Notes: generated by a model from the letters alone, not told the origin. 64,000 bases of DNA from Alloyangia pacifica (GCF_020524285.1 NZ_JAIVKX010000009.1:1-64000); one strand, 5' to 3'; positions 20,511 through 29,530 are shown, counted from the stretch's first letter. Numbers and translations are program-made.

Positions 20511-21818
20511 ATGACCAAATCCGACCTTCCCGCCACCAAGACCCCGCCGCGCCGGCGCGGCCTGTCGCGCCGCGGCCTGCTGAAGTCCGGCGCCGCCGCA
20601 GCCGCCGCCAGCGCCTTCCCGGCGCCGATGCTCTGGGCGCAGAACATCAAGGATGTCACCATCACCCACCTCGGGCAGTCCTACTCGACGATCCCCGAGA
20701 TCGAGGCCAAGGCGAACGAGGACCTCGGCTTTACCGTCGACATGCAGACGGCGCCCGACCCCACCACCCACGTCAACCGCCTGCTGACCCAGCCGAAGTC
20801 GGTGCATGTCACCGACATGCCCAACACCAACCTCAAGTATTTCACCGGGCGCGGCGTGCTGATGCCGGTCAACGTGTCCGAGTACAAATACTGGGACCAG
20901 ACGCTGTCGCTCTTCACCAAGGGCACCTATCCCGACGGCACCGAGGCCTCGAAACAGGGCATGGCGCCGATCAAGGCGCAGTACTGGGCCGACGAGAACG
21001 CGCAGGAGTATTCGCTCACCCCGACCGACTACCTCGTCGGCGTGCCGCTCTACTACAACGCCGACACGCTGGGCATCCGCCCCGACCTCATCGGCCGCCC
21101 GATCGAAAGCTGGGCCGAGCTGCTGAACCCCGAGTTCTCGGGTCGCGTGGCGCTGCAGGACGGCGTGTCGATCGGCGTCGCCGACGCCGCCATGGCGCTC
21201 GAGGCGATGGGCGAGATCACCTATGGCGACAAGGGCAACATGACCCGCGAGGAGATCGACAAGACCATCGACGTTCTGACTGCGCTGAAGCGCGAGGGCC
21301 ACTTCCGCAGCTTCTGGACCAACTTCGACCAGTCGGTGCAGTTGATGGCCTCGGGCGAGGTGCTGCTGCAGTCGATGTGGTCTCCCGCCGTGACCGAGGT
21401 CCGCACCCGCGGCATCGACTGCACCTACAAGGGCATGAAGGAAGGTTACCGAGGCTGGTACATCATGATGTCGGCGATGAACCACCTCGAGGGGCTCGAG
21501 CGCGACTGCGCCATCGAGTACATGAACTGGATGAACTCGGGCTGGGCCGGCGCCTTCATCTCGCGCCAGGGCTTCTACAACTCGGTGCCCGAGAACGTGA
21601 AGCCGTTCATGACCGAGAACGAGTGGGGCTACTGGTACGAGGGCCAGCCCGCCACCGAAGACATCCTCAACCCCTATGGCAAGGTCATGGAAAAGGCCGG
21701 CGTCAGCCGCGACGGCGGCTCGATCTGGGAGCGCATGGGCAACATCGGCATCTGGAACACGGTGATGGACGAGGACCGCTACCTCGTGCGCCGCTGGCAG
21801 GACTTCATCGCCGCCTGA
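20511..21818 (+). CDS. ABC transporter periplasmic binding protein, PotD-like, Tat-exported
   Basis: A 435-residue solute-binding protein of the spermidine/putrescine-type (family 1/8) group. The N-terminus has a twin-arginine signal (SRRGLLKSG then an alanine-rich stretch ending at about residue 43), so it is exported folded. The mature part has the two-lobed binding fold with VPLYYNADTLGIRPDLIGRP (about 178-197) and IEYMNWMNSGWAGAF (about 334-348). ATG 20511 follows AGGAGAGACC. First gene of a four-gene importer; the neighbouring amidase, carbamoylase and isochorismatase-fold genes suggest a nitrogenous ligand. Confidence 0.88.
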   Translation: MTKSDLPATKTPPRRRGLSRRGLLKSGAAAAAASAFPAPMLWAQNIKDVTITHLGQSYSTIPEIEAKANEDLGFTVDMQTAPDPTTHVNRLLTQPKSVHVTDMPNTNLKYFTGRGVLMPVNVSEYKYWDQTLSLFTKGTYPDGTEASKQGMAPIKAQYWADENAQEYSLTPTDYLVGVPLYYNADTLGIRPDLIGRPIESWAELLNPEFSGRVALQDGVSIGVADAAMALEAMGEITYGDKGNMTREEIDKTIDVLTALKREGHFRSFWTNFDQSVQLMASGEVLLQSMWSPAVTEVRTRGIDCTYKGMKEGYRGWYIMMSAMNHLEGLERDCAIEYMNWMNSGWAGAFISRQGFYNSVPENVKPFMTENEWGYWYEGQPATEDILNPYGKVMEKAGVSRDGGSIWERMGNIGIWNTVMDEDRYLVRRWQDFIAA

Positions 21819-21851
21819 TCCGCAAACCTCTGCCCTGGCCGCGCTACCTGG

Positions 21852-21881
21852 CCGGGGCCCCTCCTCCCACGCCCTCCCCGG
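21852..21881 (+). other. Intercistronic hairpin with CCTCCTCCC loop
   Basis: CCGGGG/CCCCGG arms enclose an 18-base loop that contains CCTCCTCCC (21860-21868), exactly the anti-Shine-Dalgarno motif of the cuckoo RNAs elsewhere in the window. It lies between the binding-protein gene and the first permease gene, with no T-run. It may stabilise the upstream mRNA, sequester the next ribosome-binding region or be a released small RNA. Confidence 0.5.
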
Positions 21882-21897
21882 ACGAAACGAAACGCCC

Positions 21898-22788
21898 ATG
21901 CTCTCCAGCCAAACCTCCCCCTCGCGCGCCACGATCCCGCCGAAACTCGCCTCGGTGCTGCAGGTCACGCCGATGGCGCTTGTCTTCCTGGCGCTGGTCA
22001 TCGTGCCGCTCGGGCTGATCTTCGTGGTCAGCTTCCTCGACTACAATTTCGCGCAGGTCTTTCCCGAGCTCTACCTCGAGACCTGGGTCGACGTGCTGAC
22101 CTCGGATCTCACGCTGGCGCTCTATCTCAAGACCTTCAAGTTCCTGGTCATCGTCTGGGCGATCACCGCGCCGCTGGGTTTCGCCATCGCCTATTTCCTC
22201 GCGTTTCACCTGCGCAGCAATTGGCTGCGCACGCTGCTGGTCACCGCCATCGCGATCCCCTTCTGGACCTCCGGCCCAATCCGCATGGTCAGCTGGGTGC
22301 CGCTGCTGGGCCGCGAGGGAGTGGTCAACCAGACGCTGATGGGCGCCGGGCTGATCGACGAGCCGCTCGGCTGGCTGATGTATTCCGAGTTCGCCGTGCT
22401 GGTCGCCTACGTGCAGATGCTGACCATGCCGATGATCGCCACGGCGCTGAATTCCATGGCCAAGATCCCGCCCTCGGTGATCCAGGCGGCGCGGGACGCG
22501 GGCGCCTCGGAATGGCAGATCGTGCGCGACATCATCTTCCCGCTGGTGCGCCCCGGCCTCGCCATCGGCACGATCATCGTGACCACGGCGATCATGGGCG
22601 ACGTGGTGATGGTGAAGTTCATGGGGGGCAGCCAGGTCAACACCGTGGGCATGTCGATCATCACCGATCTCAACGCCTTCATGTACCCGCCCGCCGCCGC
22701 GAAATCGATCCTGCTGCTGATCGTGGTGCTGAGCATCGTCGTCTCGCTGCTGCGCTTCGCCGACATCCGCAAGGAACTGAGGAGCTGA
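21898..22788 (+). CDS. ABC transporter permease, PotB-like
   Basis: A 296-residue inner-membrane protein with about six helices and the binding-protein-dependent transport (BPD_transp_1) EAA loop at about 197-216 (IQAARDAGASEWQIVRDIIF), which docks onto the ATPase. It forms a channel with the next gene's product. ATG 21898 starts 79 bases after the binding-protein gene; the stop is 4 bases before the next start. Confidence 0.9.
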   Translation: MLSSQTSPSRATIPPKLASVLQVTPMALVFLALVIVPLGLIFVVSFLDYNFAQVFPELYLETWVDVLTSDLTLALYLKTFKFLVIVWAITAPLGFAIAYFLAFHLRSNWLRTLLVTAIAIPFWTSGPIRMVSWVPLLGREGVVNQTLMGAGLIDEPLGWLMYSEFAVLVAYVQMLTMPMIATALNSMAKIPPSVIQAARDAGASEWQIVRDIIFPLVRPGLAIGTIIVTTAIMGDVVMVKFMGGSQVNTVGMSIITDLNAFMYPPAAAKSILLLIVVLSIVVSLLRFADIRKELRS

Positions 22789-22792
22789 CCTG

Positions 22793-23626
22793 ATGAGCAC
22801 CCGCAAGCGCCCCCTCTCCTTCTACCTGCTCGCCGGGCTGACCACGGTCTTCCTGGTCTACGTCTACGCGCCGATGGCCTGCCTCTACATCCTAAGCTTC
22901 CAGGGCCCCGAAGGCGGCATGTCCTTCCCCATGGTCGGCTGGTCGACGCATTGGTTCCAGACGCTGTTCTCCGGTGAGGGCCAGGGTCTCGGCGACGTGC
23001 CCGGCGCCTTCCAGCGCTCGATCCGGCTGGCGGCCTGTACGGCGGTGCTGACGCTGGTGATCTCGGTCACCGCCGGGCTCGCCTACCGCCGCAAGTTCCC
23101 CGGCTCGGGCGCGGTGTTCTACGCCGCCATCGCCTCGATGGTGCTGCCCGGCATCTTCGTCGGCTTCGGCATCGCGCTGATGTTCAACCTGCTGGGCTGG
23201 CAGGTGAACTGGTTCACCTCGGGCATCGGCGCGCAGCTCACCTGGACGCTGCCTTTCGGCCTGCTGATCATGTTCATCGTGCTCGGCCGCTTCCGCAGCT
23301 CCTACGAGGAGGCCGCCGTCGATCTCGGCGCCTCCGCCAGCCAGCGCTTCCGCTGGGTGATCCTGCCGATCATCCTGCCCGGCGTGATCGGTATCGCCAT
23401 GGCGGGGCTCACCTCCTCCTACGAAGAGACCGCGCGTACCTCGCTCAACGTCGGCATGGGCAACACCATGCCGATGGAGGTGATGGGCCTGCTCAACGCC
23501 GCCGCGACACCGGTGCTCTTTGCCATCGGCACGCTGACCACGCTCATCTCCTTCTCCCTGATCATCCTTTCGCTTGTCGTGATGACCCAGCTCGCCAAGC
23601 GCCGCAGCATGAGGACCAACGCATGA
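22793..23626 (+). CDS. ABC transporter permease, PotC-like
   Basis: A 277-residue inner-membrane permease with about six helices and the EAA loop YEEAAVDLGASASQRFRWV (about 174-192). Second half of the channel of the PotD-type importer. Its last four bases overlap the start of the ATPase gene, indicating coupled translation. Confidence 0.9.
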   Translation: MSTRKRPLSFYLLAGLTTVFLVYVYAPMACLYILSFQGPEGGMSFPMVGWSTHWFQTLFSGEGQGLGDVPGAFQRSIRLAACTAVLTLVISVTAGLAYRRKFPGSGAVFYAAIASMVLPGIFVGFGIALMFNLLGWQVNWFTSGIGAQLTWTLPFGLLIMFIVLGRFRSSYEEAAVDLGASASQRFRWVILPIILPGVIGIAMAGLTSSYEETARTSLNVGMGNTMPMEVMGLLNAAATPVLFAIGTLTTLISFSLIILSLVVMTQLAKRRSMRTNA

Positions 23627-24675
23627 CCCTCGCCCTCAAGACCGAGACGCCGCCGCCCGCCCCCGCCAAGCCGCGGCAGGTCACCCAGAGCCACCGCTTC
23701 GACGCCGAACTGGTCGCCGTGACCAAGCGCTACGGGCCGGGTGCGCCCGCGGTGGACAATATCTCGCTGCGCATCCCGCGCGGCTCCTACTGCTGCCTGC
23801 TCGGCCCCTCGGGCTGCGGCAAGTCCACCACGCTGCGCATGTTGGCCGGGCACGAGGAGGTCAGCGACGGCGCCATCCTGATCCACGACCAGGAGATCAC
23901 CCACGCGCCGCCGGTGGCGCGCGGCACCTCGATGATGTTCCAGGACTACGCGCTCTTTCCGCATCTGAGCGCGCTCGACAATGTCGCCTTCTCGCTGAAG
24001 GTGCAGGGTGTGGCGCGCGGCGAGCGGCGGGCCAGGGCCAAGGAGTACCTCGAGCTGGTGCAGATGGATCACCTCGCCGAGCGCCTGCCCAGCCAGATGT
24101 CGGGCGGCCAGCAGCAGCGCGTGGCGCTGGCGCGCTCGCTGATCACCCGGCCCAAGGTGCTGTTGCTCGACGAGCCGCTCTCGGCGCTCGATCCGTTCCT
24201 GCGCATCCGCATGCGCGCCGAGCTGAAACGCATCCAGAAGGAGCTGGGAATTTCCTTCATCCACGTCACCCACAGCCAGGACGAGGCGCTGGCGCTGGCC
24301 GACCTGGTGGTGGTGATGAACAACGCGGTGATCATGCAGGCGGGCGCGGCGCGCGAGGTCTACGAGACCCCGAGCAACGCCTTCGTCGCGCGCTTCCTCG
24401 GCGGGCACAACGTGGTGCAGCGGGCGGGCGGCGGCGAGGCCTCCGTGCGCGCCGACCAATGCGTGATCGGTGCGCGCCCCGGACTGCGGAGCCTTCCGGG
24501 CACGGTGTCGATGATCGAGTACCAGGGCACCGCCGTGCGGGTCAGCGTCACCGGCACCGACGGCGAAGAGCTGACCGCGCTGATGCCGACGGGTGCCTTC
24601 TTCAACGATGCGCTGGAGCTCGGGCAATCGGTCAGGCTGTCATGGGATCCGGCGGACGAGCATCCGCTGGGGTAG
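23623..24675 (+). CDS. ABC transporter ATPase, PotA-like
   Basis: A 350-residue ATPase with Walker A GPSGCGKSTT (about 62-71), the Q-loop in MMFQDYALF, signature QMSGGQQQRVALARS (about 155-169), Walker B VLLLDEPLSALD (about 178-189), the switch HVTHSQDEALALAD and a C-terminal TOBE/OB domain (about 265-350). It powers the importer encoded just upstream. Last gene of the operon; a strong stem-loop repeat follows at 24702-24740. Confidence 0.95.
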   Translation: MTLALKTETPPPAPAKPRQVTQSHRFDAELVAVTKRYGPGAPAVDNISLRIPRGSYCCLLGPSGCGKSTTLRMLAGHEEVSDGAILIHDQEITHAPPVARGTSMMFQDYALFPHLSALDNVAFSLKVQGVARGERRARAKEYLELVQMDHLAERLPSQMSGGQQQRVALARSLITRPKVLLLDEPLSALDPFLRIRMRAELKRIQKELGISFIHVTHSQDEALALADLVVVMNNAVIMQAGAAREVYETPSNAFVARFLGGHNVVQRAGGGEASVRADQCVIGARPGLRSLPGTVSMIEYQGTAVRVSVTGTDGEELTALMPTGAFFNDALELGQSVRLSWDPADEHPLG

Positions 24676-24701
24676 GCGCGCGCGGCGCCACGGTGGAGCC
24701 G

Positions 24702-24740
24702 CCGGGCGAGCGCCGGCCCGTCCCGACGGGCTGGCGCTCT
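24702..24740. repeat. Stem-loop repeat, copy A
   Basis: GAGCGCCGGCCCGTC (24708-24722) pairs with GACGGGCTGGCGCTC (24725-24739), a 15-bp stem with one G-T pair. The block CCGGGCGAGCGCCGGCC is found again in both orientations at 61183-61321, and CGGACTTGGC follows within 100 bases in both places, so this is one member of a dispersed repeat rather than a plain terminator (no T-run). Confidence 0.55.
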
Positions 24741-24860
24741 GTGTCGTTTGCCCGAGGTCTGAACGTCCACCGGAGCGGGCGGACAATCAGCACACACGTC
24801 GGACTTGGCAGCGTTTCGCCACCGGCCCGCTGTCGCCCGGCTCTCGCCTCGCTCTCGCGC

Positions 24861-25784
24861 TCAGATCGCGTGCACCAGCCCGTTCGAACGCACCTTCTCG
24901 AGGATCCAGTCCTTGAAACGCTGGATGCTCTCCTTGTTCGCAGACTTCCAAGGCGATTGCAGGAAGTAGGGCGAGCGGATCGGATAGGGCTCGCTGACGC
25001 GCACCAGGCGGCCCTTCTCAAGCGCGTCCTCGATCAGCAGCGAGCGCCCGAGGATCACCCCCACCCCCGCACAGGCCGCCTCGATCGAGGTGCCTGCCTG
25101 GTTGAAGCGCGCGCCATGGCTGAGATCGCTGCGGCTGATGCCGTACTCGGCGAGGTACCGCGCCCAGTCCGGGTAGGTGCTGTCGAGCCCGTCGTTGGCC
25201 CGGTCGACGTGCAGCAGTGGCGCGTTCCTCAGGATCTCGCGCGGGTCGTTGCCGAAGCGCGCGGCCACGGCGGGGGCGCAGACCGGGACCACCTCCTCCT
25301 CGACCAGCGGCTCGACCTGGCACTCGATCTGGCTCTGCCAGTTGAGGATGCGGATATCCATCTCCTGCTCCTCGGCCTCCTTGCGCGACAGGAAGGTCCG
25401 GATATTGAGGTCGATATCCGGCGCGCGCAGGGTGAAATCGTAGAGCCGGGGCATCAGGAAGAACGAGGCGACCGAGGTGGAGGCCGCCACGTTGAGCCGC
25501 CGCCGTTCGTCGTAGTCCGACCCTTCGAGCGCGGCGATCGCCTCGTTGATGAGGTCGAGCGCCCGGCCGATCTGATGCACGTTGTTGCGCGCCTCGGTGG
25601 TCAGCTCGATCCGAGAGTTCTTGCGGATGAAGAGCCGCATCTGAAGGAACTCCTCGAGCTGCCGGATCTGGTGGCTCACCGCCGTGGGCGTAACGCACAG
25701 CTCGTCCGCCGCCTTGGCCACCGACTGGTTGCGGGCGGTGGCTTCGAAAGCGCGGATGGCATTCAGCGGGACACGTTTTCTCAT
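24861..25784 (-). CDS. LysR-family regulator, GcvA-like
   Basis: A 307-residue LysR regulator: winged helix-turn-helix at about 5-65 (LNAIRAFEATARNQSVAKAA, then CVTPTAVSHQIRQLE) and a periplasmic-binding-like effector domain (about 90-300). ATG 25784 is chosen over a GTG three codons upstream because AGAGGTG sits at correct spacing. The PTAVSHQIRQLE helix places it with GcvA/AmpR-type regulators. It lies convergent with the ABC operon and in tandem with the carbamoylase genes, and may regulate one or both. Confidence 0.88.
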   Translation of the reverse strand: MRKRVPLNAIRAFEATARNQSVAKAADELCVTPTAVSHQIRQLEEFLQMRLFIRKNSRIELTTEARNNVHQIGRALDLINEAIAALEGSDYDERRRLNVAASTSVASFFLMPRLYDFTLRAPDIDLNIRTFLSRKEAEEQEMDIRILNWQSQIECQVEPLVEEEVVPVCAPAVAARFGNDPREILRNAPLLHVDRANDGLDSTYPDWARYLAEYGISRSDLSHGARFNQAGTSIEAACAGVGVILGRSLLIEDALEKGRLVRVSEPYPIRSPYFLQSPWKSANKESIQRFKDWILEKVRSNGLVHAI

Positions 25785-26161
25785 CGGGTTCACCTCTCTG
25801 TCACCTCCCAGTGATGATCGGAGCGCGGAGCCATGCCGGCGATCAAGAAAGAAGTGAGTTCCGGGCGAAAGAGGACGCGTAGAGTGCAGCGGGAGATGAA
25901 AATACGGACAAATTCACGCGCACTTGTACGGACTTTTGGCGGGAGATGGTCTCACAGCCTGGAGGCGAAGCGCAGGTGTTGGCGCTGTCTCACCGATTCC
26001 GGTTGCGATGTAGGCTCAAAATCTCTGATGAAACGGCGTTGAGCAACACTTCCGCGAGAAGACGGGGACGACGCTCAGGCATCGCTCTTGTCCGAACTTA
26101 CACAAGATGGAGGAACAGAGCGGCAGCCCGGCATGCTCGCGGCGCCGGAACCGCCTGCCTC
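25785..26161. other. Intergenic stretch, no gene seen
   Basis: 377 bases between the LysR start and the end of the nitrilase-family gene. It is less GC-rich than its surroundings around 25850-26060. It should hold the LysR promoter; no convincing boxes, hairpin terminator or short coding frame were found. Confidence 0.4.
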
Positions 26162-27061
26162 TCAGGCCATGCCCTTCAGCGCGGGCGCTCCGACGTAGGC
26201 GTGTTCGGCGCGGGTCTCTGCAAAGTTCCAGCGCGCCCGCAGCGCCTGCTGCCGGGCCATGTCGATCTCGGCCAGAACGACTTCGTCGCCCATGGTCTCG
26301 GCCCGGGCCACGATCACCCCGTCCGGCCCGCAGATGAAGCTGCCGCCGATGAAGGAGATGCCGTTCTCGACCCCGCCCTTGCCCGCCGCAATGGTCCATG
26401 TGGCATTGGAATAGGCGCCGCCGCAGATCGCCAGTTCCGAGGCGTGGCGGGCCTGCGCCAGTGTCGCACCGTTCATCACCGGGGTGTTGTAGCAGACGCA
26501 GAACAGATCCGCGCCGTTGAGCATCAGGCTGCGCCAGCTCTCGGGGAAGCGGCGGTCGTAGCAGATCAGCCCGCCCGTGCGCAGCGGCGCTTCGGTGACC
26601 CCCTCGACCGCATAAGCGGGAAAACCGAGGTTGCCGGGCGCGAAATAGCGCCGCTCGAGGATGTTCACGTCTTTTGCCGGATCGGGCTCGACATGCCCGG
26701 GGATATGCACCTTGCGGAACATGCCGCAGGTGTGCCCGTCCGGCGCGATGAAAGTCATCGAGTTGTAGAGCCGCGCCTCGGTGGGTTCGGCATGCGAGAC
26801 GGAGAGCGCCAGCCCCAGTCGCTCGCAGGCCGCGGCAATCCGACCGAGCGCGGCCTCGGTCTCTCCGGCGTCGGTCCAGCGCGACAGATCAGCGTGCACC
26901 TCCGCCGCGAAGTAGGGCTGCAGCGCCAGTTCGGGCAGCACGGCGATGCGCGCGCCCTGCCCGGCGGCCTGCGCCATCAGCGCGAGAATCCGGTCCGTGG
27001 TCTCCGCCATGGTCTCCGAGGCCGGACCCAACTGCAGGGCGGCGGCGGTGAATGTGCTCAT
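26162..27061 (-). CDS. Nitrilase-superfamily hydrolase, N-carbamoyl-amino-acid-hydrolase-like
   Basis: A 299-residue carbon-nitrogen hydrolase with the invariant triad Glu44 (LPELALQPYF), Lys117 (FRKVHIPG) and Cys167 (LICYDRRFPESWR). The arginine-rich YDRRFPE after the cysteine and the GHVEPDPAKD insertion resemble N-carbamoyl-D-amino acid hydrolases and beta-ureidopropionases, so release of ammonia and CO2 from a carbamoyl group is a fair inference. Cytoplasmic. It starts 9 bases after the isochorismatase-fold gene, forming a two-gene operon. Confidence 0.8.
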   Translation of the reverse strand: MSTFTAAALQLGPASETMAETTDRILALMAQAAGQGARIAVLPELALQPYFAAEVHADLSRWTDAGETEAALGRIAAACERLGLALSVSHAEPTEARLYNSMTFIAPDGHTCGMFRKVHIPGHVEPDPAKDVNILERRYFAPGNLGFPAYAVEGVTEAPLRTGGLICYDRRFPESWRSLMLNGADLFCVCYNTPVMNGATLAQARHASELAICGGAYSNATWTIAAGKGGVENGISFIGGSFICGPDGVIVARAETMGDEVVLAEIDMARQQALRARWNFAETRAEHAYVGAPALKGMA

Positions 27062-27070
27062 GGCCGGGCC

Positions 27071-27760
27071 TCAGGCGGATTTCTTCAGCGCATCCGGCGC
27101 GCCGATGATGTCCAGCGCGCGGGCCTCGTCGATCACGTCGCAGATCTTGAACTGCATGTCGAAGAGCGCGGCGGCATGGCTCATCTCGATGCGGTCGAAG
27201 ACGCCCTCCTCGATCACCTGCATCTTGTAGCCGAGCGCCTCGCCGTCGACGCAGGTGGCCCGCACGCAGCCCGACGTCGAATTGCCGACGACGAGGAAGC
27301 CGTCGATGCCCTTCTCCTTCGCGATGAGATGCAGGTTGGTATAGGCAAAGCACGAAGGGGTCTGCTTCTCGACGAGGATTTCCCCCTCGGCCATGGCGAC
27401 CTCGGCTGGGATTTCCGAGCGCGGATCGGTCGCGGCGAAGACTCCGCCCTCGGCACGGGCGAGGCCGGTGTAGCCGTGGAAGACGTGCTTTGAGTAGATC
27501 ACCGGCATTCCGGCGGCGCGGGCGGCAGCCAGCAGGCGCTGCTGCGGCGGGATCGCCCTCCAGGCGTGCGGGCCGCAGGCGCCGGGGAAGCGGTCGACCT
27601 GCTCGTGGATCGGACGGTCCTCGCCCACGGCGGTGACCTGCATGTCGATCACCAGCAGCGCGTTCACCTTGCCCGGCCCGTGCGGCTCGCGCAGGTTCTT
27701 GCGGGCGGCGATGAGCTTGCGGTCGTTCTCGGTCAGGAAGTCGTCCCAGGCGTGGGCCAT
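27071..27760 (-). CDS. Isochorismatase-fold cysteine hydrolase, carbamoylsarcosine-amidase-like
   Basis: A 229-residue protein with the family triad Asp39 (LLVIDMQ), Lys132 (VEKQTPSCF) and Cys165 (NSTSGCVRATC). The STSGCVRAT motif is the one found in N-carbamoylsarcosine amidohydrolase and related amidases rather than in true isochorismatases. RutB of the pyrimidine pathway has the same fold but the sequences look distant. First gene of an operon with the nitrilase-family carbamoylase. ATG 27760 follows GGAGAGC. Confidence 0.8.
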   Translation of the reverse strand: MAHAWDDFLTENDRKLIAARKNLREPHGPGKVNALLVIDMQVTAVGEDRPIHEQVDRFPGACGPHAWRAIPPQQRLLAAARAAGMPVIYSKHVFHGYTGLARAEGGVFAATDPRSEIPAEVAMAEGEILVEKQTPSCFAYTNLHLIAKEKGIDGFLVVGNSTSGCVRATCVDGEALGYKMQVIEEGVFDRIEMSHAAALFDMQFKICDVIDEARALDIIGAPDALKKSA

Positions 27761-27842
27761 GATGCTCTCCGGTTCTGCATGTGCGTCGGCGCGAGCCTAG
27801 GGGGCGGCGGGTGTCAGGAGCTACTGCGGAAATCTGCCCGGC

Positions 27843-27863
27843 GGGCTGAGGCTTTCTCAGCCC
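27843..27863. promoter_or_regulatory. Inverted repeat in the divergent hydrolase/MFS control region (1)
   Basis: GGGCTGAG and CTCAGCCC, 8-bp perfect arms around five bases, 83 bases upstream of the isochorismatase-fold gene. Could be an operator or an RNA hairpin. Confidence 0.35.
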
Positions 27864-27926
27864 TCAGATGCCTTCCCCGGTTCTTTGCATCCGAAGCCAC
27901 TGTGCCGGGCAAACCTGCCGGGCGCT

Positions 27927-27959
27927 GAGTTTTCCTGCGCGGGCCCTCTAGGAAAACTC
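27927..27959. promoter_or_regulatory. Inverted repeat in the divergent hydrolase/MFS control region (2)
   Basis: GAGTTTTCCT and AGGAAAACTC, 10-bp perfect arms with a 13-base GC-rich spacer, ending 38 bases before the MFS start codon. Its length and position fit a binding site for a dimeric regulator of the MFS gene. Confidence 0.45.
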
Positions 27960-27997
27960 CTTTGACCGGAGCGGGCACGTCGGCGGATGCAGGAGGC

Positions 27998-29530
27998 ATG
28001 ACTGACGCCCCGACCGACCTTCCCTCAGACGCCTCCGACGACCCGCACGCCGTGCCGACCCGTTCGGAGGCGCATCGCATCGCCATCGCCTTCACCGTGG
28101 CGCTGGCCTTCCTGATGCAGGGGGTCGACACGACGCTGCTGACCATCGCCATCCCGCGCATTGCCGAGGACCTGCAGCGCTCGCCGCTGTCGCTGCACCT
28201 GCTGGTCACCGCCTACCTGTTGGCGCTGGCGGTCTTCATGCCGGTCTCGGGCTGGTTCGCCGACCGTTTCGGCGCGCGCCGGGTGTTCTGCGGCGCGGTG
28301 GGGCTGTTCACGCTGGGCTCGGTGCTGGCGGCCTTCATGCCGGGCCTCGAGGCCATGGTGCCCTGCCGCGTGCTGCAGGGCTTCGGCGGCGCGCTGATGA
28401 CGCCGGTGGGGCGGATGATCGTGCTGCGCGCCTTCGGGCCGGAGCGCACGCTCGACGGCATGACATGGCTGACCGTGCCGGTGCTGATCGGGCCGCTGAT
28501 CGGCCCGCTCGTCGGCGCGGCGCTGATCGAGTTCTACCACTGGCGGCTCCTGTTCTTCGTCACCCTGCCGATCTGTCTCGCCGCGGTGCTCGGCATGCTC
28601 TGGCTGGTGCCGCCCCTGCCCGCCCTGCCGCGCGACGAGGTCGAGCGCTTCGACCTCTCGGGCTTCGCGCTGGCCGGTCTGGCGCTGGTGCTGTTCCAGC
28701 TCGGGCTCGAGGCGATCAGCCTCTGGGGCGCCGCGGGGCTGGCGCTGCTGCCGCTTTCGGCGCTGATCTTCGGGCTCTACCGCAGGCACGCGCAGAGGGT
28801 GGCTCACCCGGCGCTGGTGCTCGCGCTCTTCTCCGCGCAGCGCTTCCGGGTCGGGGTGATCGCCGGCGGCATCGGGCGTGTCGGCATGAACTCCACCGTC
28901 TTCCTGCTGCCGCTCTTCCTGCAGCTCGCGATGGGATTCCGGCCGCTGCACGCGGGGCTCTTCTCGGCCATCGGCGCGCTCGGCTCGCTGGTCTCGAAGC
29001 CGCTTCTGAAGCGGCTGATCACCCGCCATGGCTACAGGCCGGTGCTGATCGCGCTGACCTTGACCGGCAGCGCCACCCTCGCCGCCTTCGCGCCGATCAC
29101 GCCGGGCTGGCCAGTCTGGGTGATCATTGCCCTTGTCATCGTCTCCGGCGCGATCCGCACGCTCTACTTCAATGCGGTCAACACGCTCACCTATGCCGGG
29201 GTACCCGCCCGCCAGCTTTCGCGCGCGACCGCCACGGCGGGCGTGTTCCAGCAGTTGACCATGGGGCTCGGCATTTCTGTGGCGGCGCTGCTTCTGCACC
29301 TGCTGCAGGGCGATGCGCCCGCGCTCGAACCCGAGCACTTTCAGGCGGCCTACCTGCTGATGGCACTGATCCCGCTCTTCGCGCTGCCCTGGCTGGCGCG
29401 ACTGTCCCCCGAGGCACCACCGCTGAGAAAAACTACGGCCCCTGCCGAGAACAAGTCGATTGGCGCGGCGCGCGGCGTTGCCGAGACTGATCCCAAGATC
29501 GCCGGGCTGCGCAGCGACACCGCTGCCTGA
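27998..29530 (+). CDS. MFS transporter of the DHA2 (14-helix) drug-efflux type
   Basis: A 510-residue membrane protein. Motif GWFADRFGARRVF between helices 2 and 3 (about 85-97), VLQGFGGALMTPVGRMI (motif C region, about 120-140) and FQQLTMGLGISVA near the end are typical of EmrB/HsrA-type carriers. Acidic and basic tails face the cytoplasm. The start is uncertain: ATG 27998 has AGGAGG very close; a TTG at 27962 is the alternative. It is divergent from the two hydrolases and 75 bases before the RutA-like gene, so it may export a by-product or import a substrate, as RutG does in the Rut system. Confidence 0.8.
   Translation: MTDAPTDLPSDASDDPHAVPTRSEAHRIAIAFTVALAFLMQGVDTTLLTIAIPRIAEDLQRSPLSLHLLVTAYLLALAVFMPVSGWFADRFGARRVFCGAVGLFTLGSVLAAFMPGLEAMVPCRVLQGFGGALMTPVGRMIVLRAFGPERTLDGMTWLTVPVLIGPLIGPLVGAALIEFYHWRLLFFVTLPICLAAVLGMLWLVPPLPALPRDEVERFDLSGFALAGLALVLFQLGLEAISLWGAAGLALLPLSALIFGLYRRHAQRVAHPALVLALFSAQRFRVGVIAGGIGRVGMNSTVFLLPLFLQLAMGFRPLHAGLFSAIGALGSLVSKPLLKRLITRHGYRPVLIALTLTGSATLAAFAPITPGWPVWVIIALVIVSGAIRTLYFNAVNTLTYAGVPARQLSRATATAGVFQQLTMGLGISVAALLLHLLQGDAPALEPEHFQAAYLLMALIPLFALPWLARLSPEAPPLRKTTAPAENKSIGAARGVAETDPKIAGLRSDTAA

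Noticed and set aside
27071-27760. Isochorismatase-fold protein considered as RutB
   Set aside because: Fold and triad agree, but the motif around the nucleophile (STSGCVRAT) and the remaining sequence resemble carbamoylsarcosine amidases rather than RutB.
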